DNA of 64,000 nucleotides from Siderastrea radians (Eukaryota; Cnidaria; Anthozoa; Scleractinia; Rhizangiidae): contig CAXHKT010000139.1 in the NCBI GenBank assembly GCA_964017195.1, forward strand, positions 372,001 through 436,000, read 5' to 3'. A program made the translations under genes and the position numbers. The notes beneath the pieces were generated by a model. That model was given only the letters and a program-made list of their open reading frames with translations. It was not told the DNA's origin and did no database searches. Of this stretch, positions 9,419-20,358 are shown piece by piece (within the stretch, counting starts at the first letter, position 1; each line of letters begins with the position of its first letter).

Positions 9419-11127
9419 TTGTGTAGAAAGTCTGCGATTTTTTCGATAAGGTGGAAAAAAACCCCATTTTGGGGCTTTCCCTCAGGCCCAAAAAGCTCAA
9501 AAAGCTAACTGGCGCTCTCGGCTGCATGCACAAAGCTCCCAAATGCATTCAATCCCTTTGGGACCATCCAAAAAAAATTCCTTTTGTTCAAAAGTACAAA
9601 GAAAGCGTGATATGTGCGATCCTTAGGGAAAAAACCCCATTTTGGGGCATTCCCAGAGGCTCAAAAAGGTGTTCTTATCTGCGCAATCTGTCTGCGCAAG
9701 GCTGCGCACTGGCCCAATAATAATGCAAATCCCTCGGGGCTATCAGAAAAAACAGTTTATTGTGTAGAAAGTCTGCCATTTTTTCGATAAGGTGGAAAAA
9801 ACCCCCATTTTGGGGCTTTCCCTCAGGCCCCAAAATGCTCAAAAAGCTAACTGGCGCTCTCGGCTGCATGCACAAAGCTCCCAAATGCATTCAATCCCTT
9901 TGGGACCACCCGAAAAAAATTCCTTTTGTTCAAAAGTACAAAGAAAGCGCGATATGTGCGATCCTTAGGGAAAAAACCCCATTTTGGGGCATTCCCAGAG
10001 GCTCAAAAAGGTGTTCTTATCTGCGCAATCTGTCTGCGCAAGGCTGCGCACTGGCCCAATAATAATGCAAATCCCTCGGGGCTATCAGAAAAAACAGTTT
10101 ATTGTGTAGAAAGTCTGCGATTTTTTCGATAAGGTGGAAAAAACCCCCATTTTGGGGCTTTCCCTCAGGCCCCAAAAAGCTCAAAAAGCTAACTGGCGCT
10201 CTCGGCTGCATGCACAAAGCTCCCAAATGCATTCAATCCCTTTGGGACCATCCGAAAAAAATTCCTTTTGTTCAAAAGTACAAAGAAAGCGCGATATGTG
10301 CGATCCTTAGGGAAAAAACCCCATTTTGGGGCATTCCCAGAGGCTCAAAAAGGTGTTCTTATCTGCGCAATCTGTCTGCGCAAGGCTGCGCACTGGCCCA
10401 ATAATAATGCAAATCCCTCGGGGCTATCAGAAAAAACAGTTTATTGTGTAGAAAGTCTGCGATTTTTTCGATAAGGTGGAAAAAACCCCCATTTTGGGGC
10501 CTTCCCTCAGGCCCCAAAATGCTCAAACAGCTAACTGGCGCTCTCGGCTGCATGCACAAAGCTCCCAAATGCATTCAATCCCTTTGGGACCATCCGAAAA
10601 AAATTCCTTTTGTTCAAAAGTACAAAGAAAGCGCGATATGTGCGATCCTTAGGGAAAAAACCCCATTTTGGGGCATTCCCAGAGGCTCAAAAAGTTGTTC
10701 TTATCTGTGCAATCTGTCTGCGCAAGGCTGCGCACTGGCCCAATAATAATGCAAATCCCTCGGGGCTATCAGAAAAAACAGTTTATTGTGTAGAAAGTCT
10801 GCGATTTTTTCGATAAGGTGGAAAAAACCCCCATTTTGGGGCTTTCCCTCAGGCCCCAAAAAGCTCAAAAAGCTAACTGGCGCTCTCGGCTGCATGCACA
10901 AAGCTCCCAAATGCATTCAATCCCTTTGGGACCATCCGAAAAAAATTCCTTTTTTTCAAAAGTACAAAGAAAGCGCGATATGTGCGATCCTTAGGGAAAA
11001 AACCCCATTTTGGGGCATTCCCAGAGGCTCAAAAAGGTGTTCTTATCTTCGCAATCTGTCTGCGCAAGGCTGCGCACTGGCCCAATAATAATGCAAATCC
11101 CTCGGGGCTATCAGAAAAAACAGTTTA
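9077..11127 (+). repeat. Hexamer block (2,051 bp), first copy
   Basis: Six monomers start at 9077, 9419, 9760, 10102, 10444 and 10786. Markers in order are: CATTTGGGGGC; a 341-bp unit with CAGGCCCAAAAAGC and ATCCAAAAAAAATT; a unit with CTGCCATTTT and GGGACCACCC; a plain F unit; an S unit with CTCAAACAGC; and a unit with CCTTTTTTTCAAAAG and TTATCTTCGC. The first monomer is shared with the preceding trimer block, so the two amplifications overlap in phase. Confidence 0.9.
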
Positions 11128-12836
11128 TTGTGTAGAAAGTCTGCGATTTTTTCGATAAGGTGGAAAAAACCCCCATTTTGGGGCCTTCCCTCAGGCCCCA
11201 AAATGCTCAAAAAGCTAACTGGCGCTCTCGGCTGCATGCACAAAGCTCCCAAATGCATTCAATCCCTTTGGGACCATCCGAAAAAAATTCCTTTTGTTCA
11301 AAAGTACAAAGAAAGCGCGATATGTGCGATCCTTAGGGAAAAAACCCCATTTGGGGGCATTCCCAGAGGCTCAAAAAGGTGTTCTTATCTGCGCAATCTG
11401 TCTGCGCAAGGCTGCGCACTGGCCCAATAATAATGCAAATCCCTCGGGGCTATCAGAAAAAACAGTTTATTGTGTAGAAAGTCTGCGATTTTTTCGATAA
11501 GGTGGAAAAAAACCCCATTTTGGGGCTTTCCCTCAGGCCCAAAAAGCTCAAAAAGCTAACTGGCGCTCTCGGCTGCATGCACAAAGCTCCCAAATGCATT
11601 CAATCCCTTTGGGACCACCCGAAAAAAATTCCTTTTGTTCAAAAGTACAAAGAAAGCGCGATATGTGCGATCCTTAGGGAAAAAACCCCATTTTGGGGCA
11701 TTCCCAGAGGCTCAAAAAGGTGTTCTTATCTGCGCAATCTGTCTGCGCAAGGCTGCGCACTGGCCCAATAATAATGCAAATCCCTCGGGGCTATCAGAAA
11801 AAACAGTTTATTGTGTAGAAAGTCTGCGATTTTTTCGATAAGGTGGAAAAAACCCCCATTTTGGGGCTTTCCCTCAGGCCCCAAAAAGCTCAAAAAGCTA
11901 ACTGGCGCTCTCGGCTGCATGCACAAAGCTCCCAAATGCATTCAATCCCTTTGGGACCATCCGAAAAAAATTCCTTTTGTTCAAAAGTACAAAGAAAGCG
12001 CGATATGTGCGATCCTTAGGGAAAAAACCCCATTTTGGGGCATTCCCAGAGGCTCAAAAAGGTGTTCTTATCTGCGCAATCTGTCTGCGCAAGGCTGCGC
12101 ACTGGCCCAATAATAATGCAAATCCCTCGGGGCTATCAGAAAAAACAGTTTATTGTGTAGAAAGTCTGCGATTTTTTCGATAAGGTGGAAAAAACCCCCA
12201 TTTTGGGGCCTTCCCTCAGGCCCCAAAATGCTCAAACAGCTAACTGGCGCTCTCGGCTGCATGCACAAAGCTCCCAAATGCATTCAATCCCTTTGGGACC
12301 ATCCGAAAAAAATTCCTTTTGTTCAAAAGTACAAAGAAAGCGCGATATGTGCGATCCTTAGGGAAAAAACCCCATTTTGGGGCATTCCCAGAGGCTCAAA
12401 AAGTTGTTCTTATCTGTGCAATCTGTCTGCGCAAGGCTGCGCACTGGCCCAATAATAATGCAAATCCCTCGGGGCTATAAGAAAAAACAGTTTATTGTGT
12501 AGAAAGTCTGCGATTTTTTCGATAAGGTGGAAAAAACCCCCATTTTGGGGCTTTCCCTCAGGCCCCAAAAAGCTCAAAAAGCTAACTGGCGCTCTCGGCT
12601 GCATGCACAAAGCTCCCAAATGCATTCAATCCCTTTGGGACCATCCGAAAAAAATTCCTTTTTTTCAAAAGTACAAAGAAAGCGCGATATGTGCGATCCT
12701 TAGGGAAAAAACCCCATTTTGGGGCATTCCCAGAGGCTCAAAATGGTGTTCTTATCTTCGCAATCTGTCTGCGCAAGGCTGCGCACTGGCCCAATAATAA
12801 TGCAAATCCCTCGGGGCTATCAGAAAAAACAGTTTA
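11128..12836 (+). repeat. Pentamer derivative (1,709 bp) of the hexamer
   Basis: Monomers 11128, 11470, 11811, 12153 and 12495 carry the hexamer's markers in the same order. CATTTGGGGGC, CAGGCCCAAAAAGC, S with CAAACAGC, and TTTTTTTCAAAAG with TTATCTTCGC are all present. The copy is exactly 342 bp shorter than the hexamer (1,709 against 2,051). The missing monomer was lost through a hybrid at 11470. The later monomers match at an offset of 1,709 bp, while 11128 matches 9077 at 2,051 bp. Confidence 0.92.
11470..11810 (+). repeat. Hybrid monomer at a deletion junction
   Basis: The left part carries the markers of monomer 9419: CTGCGATTTT and the one-base-short CAGGCCCAAAAAGC. The right part carries the marker of monomer 9760: GGGACCACCCG, with GCGCGATATG and not the GCGTGATATG of 9419. 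The switch falls between about 11540 and 11617. This is what an unequal crossover between adjacent monomers of the hexamer would leave, with loss of one 342-bp unit. Confidence 0.88.
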
Positions 12837-15800
12837 TTGTGTAGAAAGTCTGCGATTTTTTCGATAAGGTGGAAAAAACCCCCATTTTGGGGCTTTCCCT
12901 CAGGCCCCAAAAAGCTCAAAAAGCTAACTGGCGCTCTCGGCTGCATGCACAAAGCTCCCAAATGCATTCAATCCCTTTGGGACCATCCGAAAAAAATTCC
13001 TTTTGTTCAAAAGTACAAAGAAAGCGCGATATGTGCGATCCTTAGGGAAAAAACCCCATTTTGGGGCATTCCCAGAGGCTCAAAAAGGTGTTCTTATCTG
13101 CGCAATCTGTCTGCGCAAGGCTGCACACTGGCCCAATAATAATGCAAATCCCTCGGGGCTATCAGAAAAAACAGTTTATTGTGTAGAAAGTCTGCGATTT
13201 TTTCGATAAGGTGGAAAAAACCCCCATTTTGGGGCCTTCCCTCAGACCCCAAAAAGCTCAAAAAGCTAACTGGCGCTCTCGGCTGCATGCACAAAGCTCC
13301 CAAATGCATTCAATCCCTTTGGGACCATCCGAAAAAAATTCATTTTGTTCAAAAGTACAAAGAAAGCGCGATATGTGCGATCCTTAGGGAAAAAACCCCA
13401 TTTTGGGGCATTCCCAGAGGCTCAAAAAGGTGTTCTTATCTGCGCAATCTGTCTGCGCAAGGCTGCGCACTGGCCCAATAATAATGCAAATCCCTCGGGG
13501 CTATCAGAAAAAACAGTTTATTGTATAGAAAGTCTGCGATTTTTTCGATAAGGTGGAAAAAACCCCTATTTTGGGGCTTTCCCTCAGGCCCCAAAAAGCT
13601 CAAAAAGCTAACTGGCGCTCTCGGCTGCATGCACAAAGCTCCCAAATGCATTCAATCCCTTTGGGACCATCCGAAAAAAATTCCTTTTGTTCAAAAGTAC
13701 AAAGAAAGCGCGATATGTGCGATCCTTAGGGAAAAAACCCCATTTTGGGGCATTCCCAGAGGCTCAAAAAGGTGTTCTTATCTGCGCAATCTGTCTGCGC
13801 AAGGCTGCGCACTGGCCCAATAATAATGCAAAGCTTTCGGGGCTATTAGAAAAAACAGTTTATTGTGTAGAAAGTCTGCCATTTTTTCGATAAGGTGGAA
13901 AAAACCCCCATTTTGGGGCTTTCCCTCAGGCCCCAAAAAGCTCAAAAAGCTAACTGGCGCTCTCGGCTGCATGCACAAAGCTCCCAAATGCATTCAATCC
14001 CTTTGGGACCATCCGAAAAAAATTGCTTTTGTTCAAAAGTACAAAGAAAGCGCGATATGTGCGATCCTTAGGGAAAAAACCCCATTTTGGGGCATTCCCA
14101 GAGGCTCAAAAAGGTGTTCTTATCTGCGCAATCTGTCTGCGCAAGGCTGCGCACTGGCCCAATAATAATGCAAATCCCTCGGGGCTATCAGAAAAAACAG
14201 TTTATTGTGTAGAAAGTCTGCGATTTTTTCGATAAGGTGGAAAAAACCCCCATTTTGGGGCTTTCCCTCAGGCCCCAAAAAGCTCAAAAAGCTAACTGGC
14301 GCTCTCGGCTGCATGCACAAAGCTCCCAAATGCATTCAATCCCTTTGGGACCATCCGAAAAAAATTCCTTTTGTTCAAAAGTACAAAGAAAGCGCGATAT
14401 GTGCGATCCTTAGGGAAAAAACCCCATTTTGGGGCATTCCCAGAGGCTCAAAAAGGTGTTCTTATCTGCGCAATCTGTCTGCGCAAGGCTGCACACTGGC
14501 CCAATAATAATGCAAATCCCTCGGGGCTATCAGAAAAAACAGTTTATTGTGTAGAAAGTCTGCGATTTTTTCGATAAGGTGGAAAAAACCCCCATTTTGG
14601 GGCCTTCCCTCAGGCCCCAAAAAGCTCAAAAAGCTAACTGGCGCTCTCGGCTGCATGCACAAAGCTCCCAAATGCATTCAATCCCTTTGGGACCATCCGA
14701 AAAAAATTCATTTTGTTCAAAAGTACAAAGAAAGCGCGATATGTGCGATCCTTAGGGAAAAAACCCCATTTTGGGGCATTCCCAGAGGCTCAAAAAGGTG
14801 TTCTTATCTGCGCAATCTGTCTGCGCAAGGCTGCGCACTGGCCCAATAATAATGCAAATCCCTCGGGGCTATCAGAAAAAACAGTTTATTGTGTAGAAAG
14901 TCTGCGATTTTTTCGATAAGGTGGAAAAAACCCCCATTTTGGGGCTTTCCCTCAGGCCCCAAAAAGCTCAAAAAGCTAACTGGCGCTCTCGGCTGCATGC
15001 ACAAAGCTCCCAAATGCATTCAATCCCTTTGGGACCATCCGAAAAAAATTCCTTTTGTTCAAAAGTACAAAGAAAGCGCGATATGTGCGATCCTTAGGGA
15101 AAAAACCCCATTTTGGGGCATTCCCAGAAGCTCAAAAAGGTGTTCTTATCTGCGCAATCTGTCTGCGCAAGGCTCCGCACTGGCCCAATAATAATGCAAA
15201 TCCCTCGGGGCTATCAGAAAAAACAGTTTATTGTGTAGAAAGTCTGCGATTTTTTCGATAAGGTGGAAAAAACCCCCATTTTGGGGCTTTCCCTCAGGCC
15301 CCAAAAAGCTCAAAAAGCTAACTGGCGCTCTCGGCTGCATGCACAAAGCTCCCAAATGCATTCAATCCCTTTGGGACCATCCGAAAAAAATTCCTTTTGT
15401 TCAAAAGTACAAAGAAAGCGCGATATGTGCGATCCTTAGGGAAAAAACCCCATTTTGGGGCATTCCCAGAGGCTCAAAAAGGTGTTCTTATCTGCGCAAT
15501 CTGTCTGCGCAAGGCTGCGCACTGGCCCAATAATAATGCAAATCCCTCGGGGCTATCAGAAAAAACAGTTTATTGTGTAGAAAGTCTGCGATTTTTTCGA
15601 TCAGGTGGAAAAAAAACCCATTTTGGGGCCTTCCCTCAGGCCCCAAAATGCTCAAAAAGCTAACTGGCGCTCTCGGCTGCATGCACAAAGCTCCCAAATG
15701 CATTCAATCCCTTTGGGACCATCCGAAAAAAATTCCTTTTCTTCAAAAGTACAAAGAAAGCGCGATATGTGCGATCCTTAGGAAAAAAAACCCATTTTGG

Positions 15801-16597
15801 GGCATTCCCAGAGGCTCAAAAAGGTGTTCTTATCTGCGCAATCTGTCTGCGCAAGGCTGCGCACTGGCCCAATAATAATGCAAATCCCTCGGGGCTATCA
15901 GAAAAAACAGTTTATTGTGTAGAAAGTCTGCGATTTTTTCGATAAGGTGGAAAAAACCCCCATTTTGGGGCCTTCCCTCAGGCCCCAAAAAGCTCAAAAA
16001 GCTAACTGGCGCTCTCGGCTGCATGCACAAAGCTCCCAAATGCATTCAATCCCTTTGGGACCATCCGAAAAAAATTCCTTTTGTTCAAAAGTACAAAGAA
16101 AGCGCGATATGTGCGATCCTTAGGGAAAAAACCCCATTTTGGGGCATTCCCAGAGGCTCAAAAAGGTGTTCTTATCTGCGCAATCTGTCTGCGCAAGGCT
16201 GCGCACTGGCCCAATAATAATGCAAATCCCTCGGGCTATCAGAAAAATAGTTTATTGTGTAGAAAGTCTGCGATTTTTTCGATAAGGTGGAAAAAACCCC
16301 CATTTTGGGGCTTTCCCTCAGGCCCCAAAAAGCTCAAAAAGCTAACTGGCGCTCTCGGCTGCATGCACAAAGCTCCCAAATGCATTCAATCCCTTTGGGA
16401 CCATCCGAAAAAAAATTCCTTTTGTTCAAAAGTACAAAGAAAGCGCGATATGTGCGATCCTTAGGGAAAAAACCCCATTTTGGGGCATTCCCAGAGGCTC
16501 AAAAAGGTGTTCTTATCTGCGCAATCTGTCTGCGCAAGGCTGCGCACTGGCCCAATAATAATGCAAATCCCTCGGGGCTATCAGAAAAAACAGTTTA
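12837..16597 (+). repeat. Eleven-monomer mosaic block (3,761 bp)
   Basis: Monomers start at 12837, 13179, 13521, 13863, 14205, 14547, 14889, 15231, 15573, 15915 and 16255. The first four carry in order GGCTGCACACTGG, AATTCATTTTG, AAAGCTTTCGGGGCTATTAG, then CTGCCATTTT with AATTGCTTTTG. The first pair recurs at 14205-14547. The 15573 unit has CGATCAGGTGG and TTTTCTTCAAAAG. The 16255 box follows a locally degenerate CTCGGGCTATCAGAAAAATAG. The units either side of it are 340 and 343 bp, so the array phase is nearly restored. Confidence 0.85.
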
Positions 16598-19500
16598 TTG
16601 TGTAGAAAGTCTGCGATTTTTTCGATAAGGTGGAAAAAACCCCCATTTTGGGGCTTTCCCTCAGGCCCCAAAAAGCTCAAAAAGCTAACTGGCGCTCTCG
16701 GCTGCATGCACAAAGCTCCCAAATGCATTCAATCCCTTTGGGACCATCCGAAAAAAATTCCTTTTGTTCAAAAGTACAAAGAAAGCGCGATATGTGCGAT
16801 CCTTAGGGAAAAAACCCCATTTTGGGGCATTCCCAGAGGCTCAAAAAGGTGTTCTTATCTGCGCAATCTGTCTGCGCAAGGCTGCACACTGGCCCAATAA
16901 TAATGCAAATCCCTCGGGGCTATCAGAAAAAACAGTTTATTGTGTAGAAAGTCTGCGATTTTTTCGATAAGGTGGAAAAAAACCCCATTTTGGGGCCTTC
17001 CCTCAGGCCCCAAAAAGCTCAAAAAGCTAACTGGCGCTCTCGGCTGCATGCACAAAGCTCCCAAATGCATTCAATCCCTTTGGGACCATCCGAAAAAAAT
17101 TCATTTTGTTCAAAAGTACAAAGAAAGCGCGATATGTGCGATCCTTAGGGAAAAAACCCCATTTTGGGGCATTCCCAGAGGCTCAAAAAGGTGTTCTTAT
17201 CTGCGCAATCTGTCTGCGCAAGGCTGCGCACTGGCCCAATAATAATGCAAATCCCTCGGGGCTATCAGAAAAAACAGTTTATTGTGTAGAAAGTCTGCGA
17301 TTTTTTCGATAAGGTGGAAAAAACCCCCATTTTGGGCCTTTCCCTCAGGCCCCAAAAAGCTCAAAAAGCTAACTGGCGCTCTCGGCTGCATGCACAAAGC
17401 TCCCAAATGCATTCAATCCCTTTGGGACCATCCGAAAAAAATTCCTTTTGTTCAAAAGTACAAAGAAAGCGCGATATGTGCGATCCTTAGGGAAAAAACC
17501 CCATTTTGGGGCATTCCCAGAGGCTCAAAAAGGTGTTCTTATCTGCGCAATCTGTCTGCGCAAGGCTGCGCACTGGCCCAATAATAATGCAAAGCTTTCG
17601 GGGCTATTAGAAAAAACAGTTTATTGTGTAGAAAGTCTGCCATTTTTTCGATAAGGTGGAAAAAACCCCCATTTTGGGGCTTTCCCTCAGGCCCCAAAAA
17701 GCTCAAAAAGCTAACTGGCGCTCTCGGCTGCATGCACAAAGCTCCCAAATGCATTCAATCCCTTTGGGACCATCCGAAAAAAATTGCTTTTGTTCAAAAG
17801 TACAAAGAAAGCGCGATATGTGCGATCCTTAGGGAAAAAACCCCATTTTGGGGCATTCCCAGAGGCTCAAAAAGGTGTTCTTATCTGCGCAATCTGTCTG
17901 CGCAAGGCTGCGCACTGGCCCAATAATAATGCAAATCCCTCGGGGCTATCAGAAAAAACAGTTTATTGTGTAGAAAGTCTGCGATTTTTTCGATAAGGTG
18001 GAAAAAAACCCCATTTTGGGGCTTTCCCTCAGGCCCCAAAAAGCTCAAAAAGCTAACTGGCGCTCTCGGCTGCATGCACAAAGCTCCCAAATGCATTCAA
18101 TCCCTTTGGGACCATCCGAAAAAAATTCCTTTTGTTCAAAAGTACAAAGAAAGCGCGATATGTGCGATCCTTAGGGAAAAAACCCCATTTTGGGGCATTC
18201 CCAGAGGCTCAAAAAGGTGTTCTTATCTGCGCAATCTGTCTGCGCAAGGCTGCGCACTGGCCCAATAATAATGCAAATCCCTCGGGGCTATCAGAAAAAA
18301 CAGTTTATTGTGTAGAAAGTCTGCGATTTTTTCGATAAGGTGGAAAAAAACCCCATTTTGGGGCTTTCCCTCAGGCCCCAAAATGCTCAAAAAGCTAACT
18401 GGCGCTCTCGGCTGCATGCACAAAGCTCCCAAATGCATTCAATCCCTTTGGGACCATCCGAAAAAAATTTCTTTTGTTCAAAAGTACAAAGAAAGCGCGA
18501 TATGTGCGATCCTTAGGGAAAAAACCCCATTTTGGGGCATTCCCAGAGGCTCAAAAAGGTGTTCTTATCTGCGCAATCTGTCTGCGCAAGGCTGCGCACT
18601 GGCCCAATAATAATGCAAATCCCTCGGGGCTATCAGAAAAAACAGTTTATTGTGTAGAAAGTCTGCGATTTTTTCGATAAGGTGGAAAAACCCCTATTTT
18701 GGGGCTTTCCCTCAGGCCCCAAAAAGCTCAAAAAGCTAACTGGCGCTCTCGGCTGCATGCACAAAGCTCCCAAATGCATTCAATCCCTTTGGGACCATCC
18801 GAAAAAAATTCCTTTTGTTCAAAAGTACAAAGAAAGCGCGATATGTGCGATCCTTAGGGAAAAAACCCCATTTTGGGGCATTCCCAGAGGCTCAAAAAGG
18901 TGTTCTTATCTGCGCAATCTGTCTGCGCAAGGATGCGCACTGGCCCAATAATAATGCAAATCCCTCGGGGCTATCAGAAAAAACAGTTTATTGTGTAGAA
19001 AGTCTGCGATTTTTTCGATAAGGTGGAAAAAAACCCCATTTTGGGGCCTTCCCTCAGGCCCCAAAATGCTCAAAAAGCTAACTGGCGCTCTCGGCTGCAT
19101 GCACAAAGCTCCCAAATGCATTCAATCCCTTTGGGACCATCCGAAAAAAATTCCTTTTGTTCAAAAGTACAAAGAAAGCGCGATATGTGCGATCCTTAGG
19201 GAAAAAACCCCATTTTGGGGCATTCCCAGAGGCTCAAAAAGGTGTTCTTATCTGCGCAATCTGTCTGCGCAAGGCTGCGCACTGGCCCAATAATAATGCA
19301 AAGCTTTCGGGGCTATTAGAAAAAACAGTTTATTGTGTAGAAAGTCTGCCATTTTTTCGATAAGGTGGAAAAAACCCCCATTTTGGGGCTTTCCCTCAGG
19401 CCCCAAAAAGCTCAAAAAGCTAACTGGCGCTCTCGGCTGCATGCACAAAGCTCCCAAATGCATTCAATCCCTTTGGGACCATCCGAAAAAAATTCCTTTT

Positions 19501-20358
19501 GTTCAAAAGTGCAAAGAAAGCGCGATATGTGCGATCCTTAGGGAAAAAACCCCATTTTGGGGCATTCCCAGAGGCTCAAAAAGGTGTTCTTATCTGCGCA
19601 ATCTGTCTGCGCAAGGCTGCGCACTGGCCCAATAATAATGCAAATCCCTCGGGGCTATCAGAAAAAACAGTTTATTGTGTAGAAAGTCTGCGATTTTTTC
19701 GATCAGGTGGAAAAAACCCCCATTTTGGGGCTTTCCCTCAGGCCCCAAAAAGCTCAAAAGGCTAACTGGCGCTCTCGGCTGCATGCACAAAGCTCCCAAA
19801 TGCATTCAATCCCTTTGGGACCATCCGAAAAAAATTCCTTTTGTTCAAAAGTACAAAGAAAGCGCGATATGTGCGATCCTTAGGGAAAAAACCCCATTTT
19901 GGGGCATTCCCAGAGGCTCAAAAAGGTGTTCTTATCTGCGCAATCTGTCTGCGCAAGGCTGCGCACTGGCCCAATAATAATGCAAATCCCTCGGGGCTAT
20001 CAGAAAAAACAGTTTATTGTGTAGAAAGTCTGCGATTTTTTCGATAAGGTGGAAAAAAACCCCATTTTGGGGCCTTCCCTCAGGCCCCAAAATGCTCAAA
20101 AAGCTAACTGGCGCTCTCGGCTGCATGCACAAAGCTCCCAAATGCATTCAATCCCTTTGGGACCATCCGAAAAAAATTCCTTTTGTTCAAAAGTACAAAG
20201 AAAGCGCGATATGTGCGATCCTTAGGGAAAAAACCCCATTTTGGGGCATTCCCAGAGGCTCAAAAAGGTGTTCTTATCTGCGCAATCTGTCTGCGCAAGG
20301 CTGCGCACTGATCTAATAATAATGCAAATCCCTCGGGGCTATCAGAAAAAACAGTTTA
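16598..20358 (+). repeat. Mosaic block, second start of the four-marker motif
   Basis: Monomers 16598, 16940, 17282 and 17624 repeat the marker order of 12837-14204 at an offset of 3,761 bp. After that the two blocks diverge: the first has CACACTGG again at 14205, whereas 17966 does not. AAAGCTTTCGGGGC recurs at the end of 18991, followed by CTGCCATTTT at 19333. The 18650 unit is 341 bp with GGTGGAAAAACCCCTATTTT. CGATCAGGTGG recurs at 19675. The pattern fits repeated small duplications and deletions on an older multimer. Confidence 0.82.

Noticed and set aside
12837..20358. A true eleven-monomer higher-order repeat of 3,761 bp
   Set aside because: Only the first four monomers of the two blocks match in marker order; the rest differ. 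It is better described as recurrence of a four-monomer motif.
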